Below are positions 26,704 to 37,288 of a stretch of DNA of 48,247 nucleotides, in pieces. The notes below the pieces were generated by a model. The model saw only the letters and a program-made list of their open reading frames with translations, was not told the DNA's origin and made no database searches. Every line of letters starts with the position of its first letter. Position 1 is the stretch's first letter. Made by a program: the position numbers and the translations under genes. This stretch comes from Aquimarina aquimarini (lineage in GTDB: Bacteria > Bacteroidota > Bacteroidia > Flavobacteriales > Flavobacteriaceae): assembly GCF_900299535.1 (NCBI RefSeq), contig NZ_OMKE01000024.1, positions 1 to 48,247 on the forward strand. The letters are read 5' to 3'.

Positions 26704-27648
26704 TTAAAAAGAAATGTTACCCATGTTTTCTTTAGTTATCTCAAATTCTTTGATCATATCATCAACAATATTTTTTGCTGGCTTAATATCGTTTATTAAG
26801 CCTGAAACTTGCCCTATTTCTAGTTCTCCTTCGATAAGATCTCCTTCAAACATACCTTGTTTAGCTCTTGCTCTTCCCAATAATGTTTTTAACTCTTCTA
26901 CAGAAGGCCCTTTGGCGTACAATGTTGCTACATCATTATAAAATTTATTTTTAAGCATACGAACGGGTGCTAGCTCTTTTAAAGTGAGCTGTGTATCTCC
27001 TTCTTTCGCCTCAACGACCATTTTCTTAAAATCCGTATGAGATGATGCCTCTTTACTTGCAACAAAACGACTTCCTACTTGAACTCCATCAGCTCCCAAT
27101 GCCATTACTGCATACATAGCAGTTCCTGTAGCAATACCTCCTGCTGCAATTAATGGAATATTCATTTTATTTTTCACCATTGGAATCAATGCTAGTGTTG
27201 TTGTTTCATCTCTTCCATTATGCCCCCCTGCTTCAAAGCCTTCTGCTACCACAGCATCAACCCCTGCATCTTGGGCTTTTAAAGCAAACTTCAAACTACT
27301 TACTACATGCACTACCGTAATACCTTTTTCTTTTAAATATGATGTATACGTCTTAGGGTTACCTGCAGATGTAAATACAATCTTTACTCCTTCTTCAATT
27401 ATAATTTGTATAATCTCCTCTAGATTTGGATACAACATCGGTACGTTTACTCCAAAAGGCTTATTTGTTGCTTTTTTACATTTTTGGATATGCTCCCTCA
27501 ATATATCAGGATACATTGATCCTGCTCCTATTAAACCTAACCCTCCTGCATTACTTACAGCACTTGCCAGCCTCCATCCACTAGCCCATATCATACCTCC
27601 TTGGATTATTGGATATTGAATTTTAAATAATTCTGTGATTTTATTCAT
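26704..27648 (-). CDS. Nitronate monooxygenase / FabK-like FMN oxidoreductase
   Basis: The 314-residue TIM-barrel flavoprotein starts at ATG 27648 (MNKITELFKIQYPIIQGGM); a longer frame to 27696 would overlap mnmA and is not needed. Motifs: PIIQGGMIWASGWRLASAVS near 12, NAGGLGLIGAGSM near 34, GFEAGGHNGRDETTT near 140, IPLIAAGGIATG near 170 and ADGVQVGSRFVASKEAS near 195, which bind FMN phosphate. The family includes nitronate monooxygenase and the enoyl-ACP reductase FabK, which cannot be separated by eye. Located between mnmA and mazG in a probable operon. Confidence 0.85.
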   Translation of the reverse strand: MNKITELFKIQYPIIQGGMIWASGWRLASAVSNAGGLGLIGAGSMYPDILREHIQKCKKATNKPFGVNVPMLYPNLEEIIQIIIEEGVKIVFTSAGNPKTYTSYLKEKGITVVHVVSSLKFALKAQDAGVDAVVAEGFEAGGHNGRDETTTLALIPMVKNKMNIPLIAAGGIATGTAMYAVMALGADGVQVGSRFVASKEASSHTDFKKMVVEAKEGDTQLTLKELAPVRMLKNKFYNDVATLYAKGPSVEELKTLLGRARAKQGMFEGDLIEGELEIGQVSGLINDIKPAKNIVDDMIKEFEITKENMGNISF

Positions 27649-27673
27649 GTATTTTATTTTTCTTAAAAAAAAG

Positions 27674-28861
27674 TTATGATATAACTCCAGACCCAATTAA
27701 TTCGTCATTAATGTACCATGCTACAAATTGACCTTCAGTAATTGCACTTTGATCATTTTCGAAAACAACGTACATTCCAGAATCTACCTTGTACAATAAA
27801 GCCTTCTCCAATGGTTGTCTATATCTAATTCTTGCCATTACCTCCATTTCTTCATCGACAATTAGCTTTAGATCATTTCGTACCCAATGCAACTCATCAT
27901 TAGAGATGAACAATGCTTTTCTATATAAACCAGGATGTTTTTTTCCTTGACCTGTATAAATAGTATTGGTTTCTACGTCTGTTTCTATCACAAAAAGAGG
28001 TTCTGGTGTCCCTCCAACTGCCAAGCCTTTGCGCTGTCCTTTTGTATAATAATGTGCTCCTTGATGTTTACCTACTACCCTACCGTCACTAGCATCATAT
28101 GTATATTTGTTTGACAAAAATTCTAATTCTTCTCTTCTAGATGTAAATTGAGGAAGCTTTTGTTGATACTTTTTCTCTGAAGAAGGAATCTCAATAATGT
28201 TTCCTTGTTTTGGTTGTAATTTTTGCTGAAGAAAATCAGGCAATCGTACTTTTCCTATAAAACATAATCCTTGAGAATCTTTTTTATCGGCAGTCACCAA
28301 ATCCTGTTCCTTGGCTATATCACGTACTTCGGGCTTCAACAATTCCCCTACAGGAAAAAGCGTTTTTGCTAATTGTTCTTGTGATAATTGACATAAAAAA
28401 TAAGATTGATCTTTATTAGCATCTTTTCCTGCTAATAATCGATGTATTTCTTTTCCTTCTTTTACAATTGTATCTTTTCTACAGTAATGACCTGTAGCCA
28501 CATAATCAGCCCCTAAAGAAAGTGCAATTTTCAGAAAAACATCAAATTTTATTTCCCTATTACACAATACATCTGGATTAGGGGTACGTCCTTTTTCGTA
28601 TTCATTAAACATATAGTCAACAATACGTTCTTTATATTCTTTACTAAGATCCACTGTTTGAAATGGAATTCCCAATTTTTCTGCTACTAACAAAGCATCA
28701 TTACTATCATCTAACCATGGGCATTCATCTGAGATTGTTACAGAATCATCATGCCAATTCTTCATAAACAACCCTATAACCTCATACCCTTGTTCTTTAA
28801 GCAAATACGCTGCTACACTAGAATCAACTCCTCCTGATAATCCAACGATTACTCTCTTCAT
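27674..28861 (-). CDS. mnmA: tRNA-specific 2-thiouridylase MnmA
   Basis: MnmA thiolates U34 of Lys, Glu and Gln tRNAs. The 395-residue protein has the ATP-PPase loop [15 protein letters not shown] near residue 7, the first catalytic cysteine region in [17 protein letters not shown] near 95, [14 protein letters not shown] near 120, the second cysteine in [17 protein letters not shown] near 200, and the C-terminal [20 protein letters not shown] region and beta-barrel. The start at 28861 (MKRVIVG) is preferred over 28897, since a -7 box at 28895-28902 would put the longer start inside the promoter. Confidence 0.95.
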   Translation of the reverse strand: MKRVIVGLSGGVDSSVAAYLLKEQGYEVIGLFMKNWHDDSVTISDECPWLDDSNDALLVAEKLGIPFQTVDLSKEYKERIVDYMFNEYEKGRTPNPDVLCNREIKFDVFLKIALSLGADYVATGHYCRKDTIVKEGKEIHRLLAGKDANKDQSYFLCQLSQEQLAKTLFPVGELLKPEVRDIAKEQDLVTADKKDSQGLCFIGKVRLPDFLQQKLQPKQGNIIEIPSSEKKYQQKLPQFTSRREELEFLSNKYTYDASDGRVVGKHQGAHYYTKGQRKGLAVGGTPEPLFVIETDVETNTIYTGQGKKHPGLYRKALFISNDELHWVRNDLKLIVDEEMEVMARIRYRQPLEKALLYKVDSGMYVVFENDQSAITEGQFVAWYINDELIGSGVIS

Positions 28862-28894
28862 CAAAATCTCTTTTTTATCTTTAAAAATTCTATG

Positions 28895-28902
28895 CAAAAG
28901 TA
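28895..28902 (-). promoter_or_regulatory. -7 box of mnmA
   Basis: On the minus strand TACTTTTG, followed by C, is an exact match to TAnnTTTG. Transcription would begin near 28888, giving a ~27-nt leader to the ATG at 28861. Confidence 0.55.
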
Positions 28903-28912
28903 ATAAATAAAA

Positions 28913-28936
28913 AAAGCAATGCTATAGCATTGCTTT
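28913..28936 (-). terminator. Terminator of the MORN-repeat gene
   Basis: AAAGCAATGC-tata-GCATTGCTTT is a perfect 10-bp stem. On the minus strand it is followed by a run of seven T, so it ends the transcript from 28976-29656 just before the mnmA promoter. Confidence 0.8.
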
Positions 28937-28975
28937 GTGGTTTTATACACTTCTTTAGTATTTTATACAGTGAAA

Positions 28976-29656
28976 TTATCTTTTATTAATCGGAAATATT
29001 TTTTGTTCTGAGAGTTTTCCATCCTTATAATACTTCCATAATCCATCTTTACGCCCCCTCTTATAATTCCCTTCTATAAGCAATGTGCCATCTGTATCAA
29101 AGTACTTAGTTAATCCTTGTAACTTATCATTTTCGTATGTAAATTCTTTCATCACCACTCCAGAATCAGAAAAAATAAAGCTTTTACCTTCTCGCTTTCC
29201 TGCCACATATAAAGTTTTCTCTGTTAACTGACCATTTGTAAAATAAGTAAGTTGTTCTCCATTCAGCTTTCCAGAAGTGTATTGCTCTGTCATCATAATT
29301 TTGTTAGATCCTTTATGATAATAAACCCACTTCCCTACTCTTTCTTTTCCTATCATTTGCCCCTGACTTATTACTTTTCCTTTTTGAGTAAAGTATTTAA
29401 CCCTAACTGTGTCATTGTTTTTGAGAAAAGTTTTTATTGCCGTTGGAGAAGTCCCGCTATTAGGTTTGTAGAATTTAAACTGCCCTATTTCTTTTCCATG
29501 ATCAAAAGTACCTTCATAACGAAGTTGCTCTGTATTTTCATATTTTTTTTGCCATTTCCCATGTCGTTTCCCATTGACATCAAAGGCATTATATTTTTGC
29601 CCTATTAGCGATGTACAGGTAAATATCACTGTACAAAATAAAAATATACTTTTCAT
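28976..29656 (-). CDS. YwqK-type MORN-repeat secreted protein
   Basis: The 226-residue protein has a signal peptide (1-19, ending SLIGQ) and then six or more MORN_2-type repeats of about 23 residues, visible as HGKWQKKYENTEQLRYEG, VGKWVYYHKGSNKIMMTEQY, LNGEQLTYFTNGQLTEKTLY, REGKSFIFSDSGVVMKEFTY, LQGLTKYFDTDGTLLIEGNY and KDGLWKYYKDGKLSEQKIF. Such proteins are often labelled toxin-antitoxin YwqK antitoxin in databases, but there is no toxin partner here and export makes that role unlikely. Common in Flavobacteriaceae; function unknown. A monocistronic unit with its own terminator. Confidence 0.8.
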   Translation of the reverse strand: MKSIFLFCTVIFTCTSLIGQKYNAFDVNGKRHGKWQKKYENTEQLRYEGTFDHGKEIGQFKFYKPNSGTSPTAIKTFLKNNDTVRVKYFTQKGKVISQGQMIGKERVGKWVYYHKGSNKIMMTEQYTSGKLNGEQLTYFTNGQLTEKTLYVAGKREGKSFIFSDSGVVMKEFTYENDKLQGLTKYFDTDGTLLIEGNYKRGRKDGLWKYYKDGKLSEQKIFPINKR

Positions 29657-29753
29657 AATTATTATTTAATTTGAGGCATTATTTCAACGTATATAACTTC
29701 CAAAAAGTATACCACAATACAAGATCAAATTTATAAAACGAAGTTCATATGAC

Positions 29754-29783
29754 AAAAAAAGCTCCTAATCAGGAGCTTTTTTT
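29754..29783 (-). terminator. Terminator of yidC
   Basis: AAAAAAA-GCTCCT-aatc-AGGAGC-TTTTTTT is a perfect stem with poly-A and poly-T flanks, 22 bp after the yidC stop. It can work in both directions and separates yidC from the MORN-repeat gene. Confidence 0.9.
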
Positions 29784-29804
29784 AAAGAAATTAACACTTA
29801 ATGC

Positions 29805-31691
29805 TTATTTTTTCTTTGTTTTTTGTTGTTGCTCGGCTTGCTCCATTAATTCTTTCATTTTCTTCTGGAACTTACCTTGTTTCTTAGGTTTTTTCTTATT
29901 CTCTTGAATCTTAGCATGTATTTTATCTTCATTAATTATCACTTTTTTGATAACTAACATAATTCCTATCGTAATTAAATTAGATATAAAATAGTATAGT
30001 GATAATCCACTTGCATAATTATTAAAGAAGAACAACATCATCAATGGAGACAAGTACATGATAAACTTCATGTTTGGCATTCCTGGCTGTTGGGTTTGCA
30101 TTGTTTGCCCTGTTGTCATTGTCATATAGATAAAGATCGCTATAGAAGCTAATATTGGAAACAAACTAATATGATCTCCATAAAAAGGAATGGTAAATGG
30201 TAATTCTGCTATGGTATCATAACTTGATAAATCATCTGCCCATAAGAAGCTTTTTTGTCGCAACTGAAATGCACTTGGAAAAAAGTTAAACAATGCATAA
30301 AAAACAGGAATTTGCATCACTGCTGGCAAACAGCCACTCATAGGATTGACACCAGCTTTACCGTACAATGCCATAGTCTCCTTCTGTTTTTTCATAGCAT
30401 TATCCTTATACTTTTCATTAATCTCTGTAATCTCTGGTCGTAGAACCTTCATTTTTGCCTGAGACACGTATGATTTATAAGTTACAGGAGATAGCACAAT
30501 ACGAACAATAATTGTCATTATAACAATTGCTACACCATAAGGAAGGAAACCACTAAGGAATGCAAAAAACGGAATAAACAAATATCTATTTATTACTCCA
30601 AAAATCCCCCATCCTAATGGTACAATCTCATCCAGATTACGTTTATAGGTATTCAAAATCCTATAGTCTGTAGGGCCATAATACCAGTCCATTGTATAAT
30701 TAAGCTCTCCTCCTTGCATTTCTAACGGCATAGATGCAGAAAACTCTTTGGTAATGGTTATATCTTTATCATCTAAATCACTCGAATTAGCAATATTTTT
30801 TGATGTAAAGCTCGCTTTTTTAAACGGTGTATCTGTTAAAAGAACTGATGTAAAGAAATGCTGTTTAAATGCTATCCAACTTACATCTTCTTCTTCATCA
30901 TCGGCAGATTCTCCTTGTCCCAAATAATCATCTTTATCCCCATCATACTCATAGATAACCTCTGTATATCTATTTTCATAAGTTGCACTCTTGGCATGTC
31001 TTATTGCTTGTAGTCTCCAATCCAATTTTACTTCTTGACTACTATTGATCACTTGTTGCAATCCTTGAGATCTAATGGTAAAATCTACCATATACTCATT
31101 TGATTTTAGCTCATACCTATATTCTAAAAACTTTGAATCAGATACTTTGAGCTTCATAGATAGTACCGTATTTTCTCCATTTTTAGAAACAGTAGGTTCA
31201 AAAAATAAATCTTGAGTATTTAAAATTCTATTATCTGTAGTTTTAAAATTAATATTGAAAGAAGCATTTTTTCCATCTTTTATTAAATACAAAGGAACAG
31301 AGTCATACGTTTTAAAGTTTTTCAATAACGCTTCAGAAACATATCCTCCACGGTTATTAATCTTTAGGCTTAAAACTTCATTTTCTATTTTTGTATACTC
31401 CTCTTTTGCAGAGGATAAGCTTGCAGAATATGCAAATGCTCCCAATTGAGACTTTGCATTTAGTAAAGCTACAGAATCCTGTGGATTAGCAACTATAGCT
31501 TCTGTTTCTTTTACAAAAGTTTCTACATTTTGTTTCCCCGTTTCCTTTTCTGCCTCTACTTGTTCTTGCTTTGCTTTTTCAGCTTCAATTTCTTCTGGAG
31601 TTGGTTGATTTAAATAAAACATCCAAACGATAATCCCAAAAATAAGCGCAAATCCAATTATTGAATTAAGATCGAATTTCTTTTCTTCCAT
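29805..31691 (-). CDS. yidC: Membrane protein insertase YidC
   Basis: YidC inserts and folds inner-membrane proteins, alone or with Sec. The 628-residue protein has an N-terminal anchor (residues ~12-27), a coiled-coil-like linker, a large periplasmic beta-sandwich domain (~100-350), and the conserved five-helix insertase core at ~365-585, with YGVAIVIMTIIVRIVLSPVT, VNPMSGCLPAVMQIPVFYAL and FFFNNYASGLSLYYFISNL. The C-terminus is a basic, lysine-rich tail that likely contacts the ribosome. Size and order match Bacteroidota YidC. It lies 91 bp downstream of pyrG on the same strand, with a weak terminator hairpin in between. Confidence 0.96.
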   Translation of the reverse strand: MEEKKFDLNSIIGFALIFGIIVWMFYLNQPTPEEIEAEKAKQEQVEAEKETGKQNVETFVKETEAIVANPQDSVALLNAKSQLGAFAYSASLSSAKEEYTKIENEVLSLKINNRGGYVSEALLKNFKTYDSVPLYLIKDGKNASFNINFKTTDNRILNTQDLFFEPTVSKNGENTVLSMKLKVSDSKFLEYRYELKSNEYMVDFTIRSQGLQQVINSSQEVKLDWRLQAIRHAKSATYENRYTEVIYEYDGDKDDYLGQGESADDEEEDVSWIAFKQHFFTSVLLTDTPFKKASFTSKNIANSSDLDDKDITITKEFSASMPLEMQGGELNYTMDWYYGPTDYRILNTYKRNLDEIVPLGWGIFGVINRYLFIPFFAFLSGFLPYGVAIVIMTIIVRIVLSPVTYKSYVSQAKMKVLRPEITEINEKYKDNAMKKQKETMALYGKAGVNPMSGCLPAVMQIPVFYALFNFFPSAFQLRQKSFLWADDLSSYDTIAELPFTIPFYGDHISLFPILASIAIFIYMTMTTGQTMQTQQPGMPNMKFIMYLSPLMMLFFFNNYASGLSLYYFISNLITIGIMLVIKKVIINEDKIHAKIQENKKKPKKQGKFQKKMKELMEQAEQQQKTKKK

Positions 31692-31704
31692 GTATTTATG
31701 TATA

Positions 31705-31738
31705 AAAAGCCTCTATCTGTGTATTCAGCAAGGCTTTT
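31705..31738 (-). terminator. Weak terminator or attenuator between pyrG and yidC
   Basis: AAAAGCCT and AGGCTTTT form an 8-bp stem across an 18-nt loop, followed on the minus strand by TTTATA. It may end part of the pyrG transcript. Confidence 0.5.
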
Positions 31739-31782
31739 CTTTGTTTATATTAATTTCCTAATGTCAATTATCTAGCCAATTA

Positions 31783-33486
<1,704 letters not shown>

Positions 33487-33583
33487 TCATACATCGAAAA
33501 TCAATCTATATTAAATAACTTACTCATTTTCCTTTAACATCCTAAAAAAAATAAAAATAAATTAATAATATTCTTAAAAAAAT

Positions 33584-33609
33584 AAAATCCTGCCATTAGA
33601 CAGGATTTT
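33584..33609 (-). terminator. Terminator of the ruvX-def-DUF5606 unit
   Basis: AAAATCCTG and CAGGATTTT form a 9-bp stem with an 8-nt loop, 20 bp after the DUF5606 stop. A TATTTTTTT run follows on the minus strand. Confidence 0.8.
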
Positions 33610-33629
33610 TATCATCAATAAATATGTTT

Positions 33630-34052
33630 TTATTCTTCTTCATCAGAAGTCTCTTCTACTTCTGGCTCAGAGAAATCAGTCATTCCTTTTGATTGCAATA
33701 TATTATACCACTGTACAACTTTTTTCATATCACTGGCATATACTCTATCCTCATCATAGTCAGGTAATATCTCACTAAAATAAGCTTCTAGCTTATCTTT
33801 GGACTCTTTATGATTTATGGCCTGTTCACCATTTTCTTTTTCATAAATCTTTTTAAAGATCTCTCTTAGAGGAACTTCCTCTGTAAATGTATAAATTGCA
33901 ATTTCACTAAGCACACTTACATTATGTCTTATGCTTACCGATAGGCGTTTACCGTCTAATAAAGATTCTGCCAAAAACCCACTTCGGGTTTGTGTTTTCA
34001 ACTCGTATAAACCAGGCTTACCCGAGATTGCTAATATTTTATCTAAGCTCAT
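33630..34052 (-). CDS. DUF5606 domain-containing protein
   Basis: The 140-residue protein begins LDKILAISGKPGLYELKTQT, a conserved opening of DUF5606, a small family almost restricted to Bacteroidota. Residues 1-70 look like a beta-barrel (SGFLAESLLDGKRLSVSIR), 70-130 are helical, and the end is an acidic Glu-rich tail. The function is unknown. It is the last gene of a run ruvX - def - DUF5606, with 111 bp separating it from def and a terminator after it. Confidence 0.88.
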   Translation of the reverse strand: MSLDKILAISGKPGLYELKTQTRSGFLAESLLDGKRLSVSIRHNVSVLSEIAIYTFTEEVPLREIFKKIYEKENGEQAINHKESKDKLEAYFSEILPDYDEDRVYASDMKKVVQWYNILQSKGMTDFSEPEVEETSDEEE

Positions 34053-34163
34053 ATATATTACTTTATACTATATTCTTTTTCCCTTTTCAAAGATCGCAAA
34101 TATCCGTAGTTCGTTTTTAAAATCAAATAGCTATCTATATAAATATTTAAAAAAATAAGATTA

Positions 34164-34754
34164 TTACCTCCCTTTTTTCTGCAAAGGAAAACGCATACGA
34201 TATTCTGAATTAATTTTCCCTTTGGATATATTAGCTAGTTTCCCCTTAATTAATCGTTTCTTAAGACTCGATAATTTATCTGTAAATAAAACACCTTCTA
34301 TATGATCATATTCGTGCTGAATCACTCTGGCAGCTAATCCTCCATAGGTATCAGTATGTTCTACAAAATTTTCATCAAAATAATTGATTTTTATAGTCTC
34401 TTTACGAAAAACATCTTCTCTGACATCAGGTATACTAAGGCACCCCTCTGTAAAAGCCCATTCTTCTCCCGTTTCTTCTACAATAACAGGGTTTATAAAT
34501 ATTTTTTTAAATCCTTTTAATTGTTTTATCTCTTCATCAGATAGTTCTTCATCTTCAGAGAATGGCTCAGCATCTACCATGAACAATCTTATTGGAAGTC
34601 CAATTTGAGGAGCTGCCAACCCAACTCCATGTGCATTATACATGGTTTCAAACATATTCTCAATAAGATCAGAAAGATTTGGATAATCTTTATTTATCTC
34701 TTTTGCTTTTTTCTTTAGTACCGGATCTCCGTATGCTACGATTGGAAGTATCAT
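34164..34754 (-). CDS. def: Peptide deformylase
   Basis: Def removes the N-formyl group from new proteins. The 196-residue protein has all three metal-site motifs: GVGLAAPQIG near 43, EGCLSIPDV near 117 with the metal cysteine, and QHEYDHIEGVLF near 160 containing HExxH. Length is normal for Bacteroidota deformylases. The start lies 24 bp after the ruvX stop, indicating an operon. Confidence 0.97.
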   Translation of the reverse strand: MILPIVAYGDPVLKKKAKEINKDYPNLSDLIENMFETMYNAHGVGLAAPQIGLPIRLFMVDAEPFSEDEELSDEEIKQLKGFKKIFINPVIVEETGEEWAFTEGCLSIPDVREDVFRKETIKINYFDENFVEHTDTYGGLAARVIQHEYDHIEGVLFTDKLSSLKKRLIKGKLANISKGKINSEYRMRFPLQKKGR

Positions 34755-34778
34755 ATATTATTTCTTGGTTTCTATTAT

Positions 34779-35189
34779 TTATTGATTATACAAATAATCT
34801 TGCAGTATAATCGTTGCACTTATCTGATCTACCAGCGCTTTATCTTTACGCTTCTTTTTTGATATACCACTAGCCAACATTGTATCAAATGCCATCTTTG
34901 ACGTAAAACGTTCATCAATTCTTTTTACAGGAATAGCAGGAAGTACCTTATGTAATTTCTCTAAAAATGGTTGAATCAATTTTTCACTTTCTGATGGTTC
35001 TCCATGTAATCTTTTTGGCTCTCCTACAATAAAAAGCTCTACTTCTTCTTTAGCTACATATCCTTCTAGCCATTGTAACAGATCTTTTGTATCTACGGTT
35101 GTCAAACCTGAGGCAATTATCTGTGATTCATCTGTAACTGCAATCCCACATCGCTTACCTCCATAATCGATTGCCAAAATTCGTGCCAT
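34779..35189 (-). CDS. ruvX: Holliday junction resolvase-like protein RuvX/YqgF
   Basis: The 136-residue RNase H-fold nuclease begins ILAIDYGGKRCGIAVTDES, with the first catalytic Asp near residue 7. IVGEPKRLHGEPSE near 55, RIDERFTSKMA near 95 and the C-terminal KDKALVDQISATIILQDYL complete the family pattern. YqgF proteins act in pre-16S rRNA processing in E. coli and on Holliday junctions in other species. It is the first gene of ruvX - def - DUF5606, read from a promoter at 35204. Confidence 0.93.
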   Translation of the reverse strand: MARILAIDYGGKRCGIAVTDESQIIASGLTTVDTKDLLQWLEGYVAKEEVELFIVGEPKRLHGEPSESEKLIQPFLEKLHKVLPAIPVKRIDERFTSKMAFDTMLASGISKKKRKDKALVDQISATIILQDYLYNQ

Positions 35190-35203
35190 GTGTTTTTTTT
35201 TTG

Positions 35204-35211
35204 CAAAAGTA
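35204..35211 (-). promoter_or_regulatory. -7 box of ruvX-def
   Basis: On the minus strand TACTTTTG, followed by C, is an exact TAnnTTTG match and identical to the mnmA box. The leader to the ATG at 35189 would be only about 8 nt. Confidence 0.5.
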
Positions 35212-35291
35212 TGATATTATTATAAAAACACCTTATTTATTAACGGTTTCCTAAAATATCTATAATAAGTACTTTTTTAAAAGGAAGCTGT

Positions 35292-35299
35292 TATCTTTA
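35292..35299 (+). promoter_or_regulatory. Candidate -7 box of dapD
   Basis: TATCTTTA matches TAnnTTTG except for the last base. It lies 17 bp before the ATG at 35316. Confidence 0.45.
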
Positions 35300-35315
35300 C
35301 CAAAATTTTTATTCA

Positions 35316-36131
35316 ATGAACCGACTACAAGAAACCATAGAAAAAGCTTGGGAAAACAGAGAGCTTTTAAAAGAATCGGAAACACAAAACGCAATAAGAG
35401 AAGTTGTTAACCTATTAGACTCAGGTGAGCTTAGAGTTGCAGAACCTATCGATGGAGGTTGGCAAGTAAACGAGTGGGTAAAAAAAGGAGTAGTTTTATA
35501 CTTCCCCATTCAAAAAATGGAAACTCTTGAAGCAGGAATTTTTGAATATCATGATAAGATTCCATTAAAAAAAGGATATGAAGCCAAAGGAATTCGAGTA
35601 GTACCTAATGCTGTTGCTCGTCATGGTGCTTATATTTCTCCTGGAACAATTTTAATGCCTAGTTATGTAAATATCGGCGCATATGTAGATAAAGGAACTA
35701 TGGTAGACACATGGGCTACTGTTGGTAGTTGTGCACAAATAGGAAAAAATGTACATCTCAGCGGAGGTGTAGGAATTGGTGGTGTTTTAGAACCACTACA
35801 AGCTGCCCCAGTAATTATTGAAGATAATGCATTTATAGGATCTAGATGTATCGTTGTAGAAGGAGTACGTGTAGAAAAAGAAGCTGTTCTTGGTGCTAAT
35901 GTCGTACTTACTGCCTCTACAAAAATTATTGATGTAACTGGTGATACTCCTATAGAAAGAAAAGGTGTTGTTCCTGCTGGATCAGTAGTTATCCCAGGAA
36001 GTTACACCAAAAAGTTTCCTGCAGGGGAATACAACGTTCCTTGTGCATTAATCATTGGTAAACGTAAAGAAAGTACTGATAAGAAAACTTCTCTTAATGA
36101 TGCATTACGTGAGTATGACGTAGCTGTATAA
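35316..36131 (+). CDS. dapD: 2,3,4,5-tetrahydropyridine-2,6-dicarboxylate N-succinyltransferase
   Basis: DapD catalyses the succinylation step of the diaminopimelate/lysine pathway, needed for peptidoglycan. The 271-residue protein has an N-terminal helical domain (1-~95), then a left-handed beta-helix with hexapeptide repeats: VARHGAYISPGTILMPSYVN near 105, VDTWATVGSCAQIGKNVHLS near 130, GGVGIGGVLEPLQAAPVIIE near 150 and DNAFIGSRCIVVEGVRV near 170. Length is equal to the family norm (~274). It is read alone, divergent from ruvX, with its own terminator. Confidence 0.96.
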   Translation: MNRLQETIEKAWENRELLKESETQNAIREVVNLLDSGELRVAEPIDGGWQVNEWVKKGVVLYFPIQKMETLEAGIFEYHDKIPLKKGYEAKGIRVVPNAVARHGAYISPGTILMPSYVNIGAYVDKGTMVDTWATVGSCAQIGKNVHLSGGVGIGGVLEPLQAAPVIIEDNAFIGSRCIVVEGVRVEKEAVLGANVVLTASTKIIDVTGDTPIERKGVVPAGSVVIPGSYTKKFPAGEYNVPCALIIGKRKESTDKKTSLNDALREYDVAV

Positions 36132-36151
36132 TATATTTACAAAAAAAAAGC

Positions 36152-36184
36152 TGGAGCTTGCCTTCTATTTCAAGACAAGCTCCA
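36152..36184 (+). terminator. Terminator of dapD
   Basis: TGGAGCTTG and CAAGCTCCA form a 9-bp stem across a 15-nt loop, followed by TTATTTT, 20 bp after the dapD stop. Confidence 0.8.
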
Positions 36185-36203
36185 TTATTTTGACATCTGG
36201 TAT

Positions 36204-37265
36204 ATGAAAATTCTGGTTATTCAACAAAAAATGATAGGTGATGTACTTACAAGTACTATTATTTGCGAAGCATTGCGAAAAGAATACCCTGATGCAACCA
36301 TCGATTTTCTAGTGAACTCCAATACAAAACCAGTGATTACAGAGAATCCCTTTTATGATAATATCATAGAGTTTAAAAAAGAATTTCAAGACAATAAAAA
36401 AGCCTTGTACTCTTTCTTGGTAGATATACGAAAAACCAAATATGATTATGTCATCGATGCTTACGGGAAATTAGAAAGTAACCTTATTACTTTATTTTCT
36501 GGAGCTTCTCAAAAAGTTTCTTTTTACAAATGGTATTCACAATTTCTATATACCAAAACCATTAAAAGAAATCCAAAACCTATTACCAACGCTAGTACTG
36601 CAATAGAAAACAGATTGCGTTTGGTTTTTCCTGAAAACAGAATTGCTTCTGAAATCACAAGACCAAAAATATTTTTAACAAAAGAAGAAAAACAAAAGGC
36701 TAAAGATTTTTTAGAGTCCAACGGTATTACAGCAAAAAGACCTCTAGTTATGATTAGTGTCTTAGGAAGCGAAAAAAGAAAAACACTACCCTTTGAATAT
36801 ATGGCTAAAGTAATTGACGCTACCGTCAATATATCTGACGCGTGTATACTCTTTAATTACATTCCTAATCAGGAAAAGGATGCTCGTACAATATACAATA
36901 TCACAATGCCAAAAACACAAAGGCACATCCACTTTGAAGTATTTGCTAAAAGTTTACGGGGTTTTCTCGCTATTCTATCGCATTGTGATGCTTTGGTTGG
37001 TAATGAAGGAGGAGCTGTAAATATGGCTAAAGCATTAGATATACCTACTTTTACAATTTTCTCCCCGTGGATCATAAAAAAAGATTGGAACATGTTTGAA
37101 GACGGAGAAAAGCACATGTCAGTTCATTTATCAGATTTTCTTCCTGAGTTATTTTTGGATAAAACATCCAAAGAACTTAAAAATAAATCTATAGAATTAT
37201 ACCCCTATTTTAAGCCTCAATTATTCACTGATCAGTTACGTGCTTTTTTAAATAAAAACCTGTAA
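36204..37265 (+). CDS. Glycosyltransferase family 9 (heptosyltransferase-like)
   Basis: The 353-residue protein has the GT9 layout: KILVIQQKMIGDVLTSTII at the start, two Rossmann domains, RPLVMISVLGSEKRKTLP near 177 and the nucleotide-sugar site CDALVGNEGGAVNMAKALDI near 262 followed by PTFTIFSPW. GT9 enzymes add heptose or related sugars to the inner core of lipopolysaccharide from ADP-sugar donors. It is the first gene of a run of glycan genes. The acceptor is unknown. Confidence 0.88.
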   Translation: MKILVIQQKMIGDVLTSTIICEALRKEYPDATIDFLVNSNTKPVITENPFYDNIIEFKKEFQDNKKALYSFLVDIRKTKYDYVIDAYGKLESNLITLFSGASQKVSFYKWYSQFLYTKTIKRNPKPITNASTAIENRLRLVFPENRIASEITRPKIFLTKEEKQKAKDFLESNGITAKRPLVMISVLGSEKRKTLPFEYMAKVIDATVNISDACILFNYIPNQEKDARTIYNITMPKTQRHIHFEVFAKSLRGFLAILSHCDALVGNEGGAVNMAKALDIPTFTIFSPWIIKKDWNMFEDGEKHMSVHLSDFLPELFLDKTSKELKNKSIELYPYFKPQLFTDQLRAFLNKNL

Positions 37266-37288
37266 TTTGTATCTTTTAAAAATAATTT

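Noticed and set aside
28976..29656. Antitoxin of a toxin-antitoxin system
   Set aside because: The YwqK label is common, but this protein has a signal peptide and no adjacent toxin gene.
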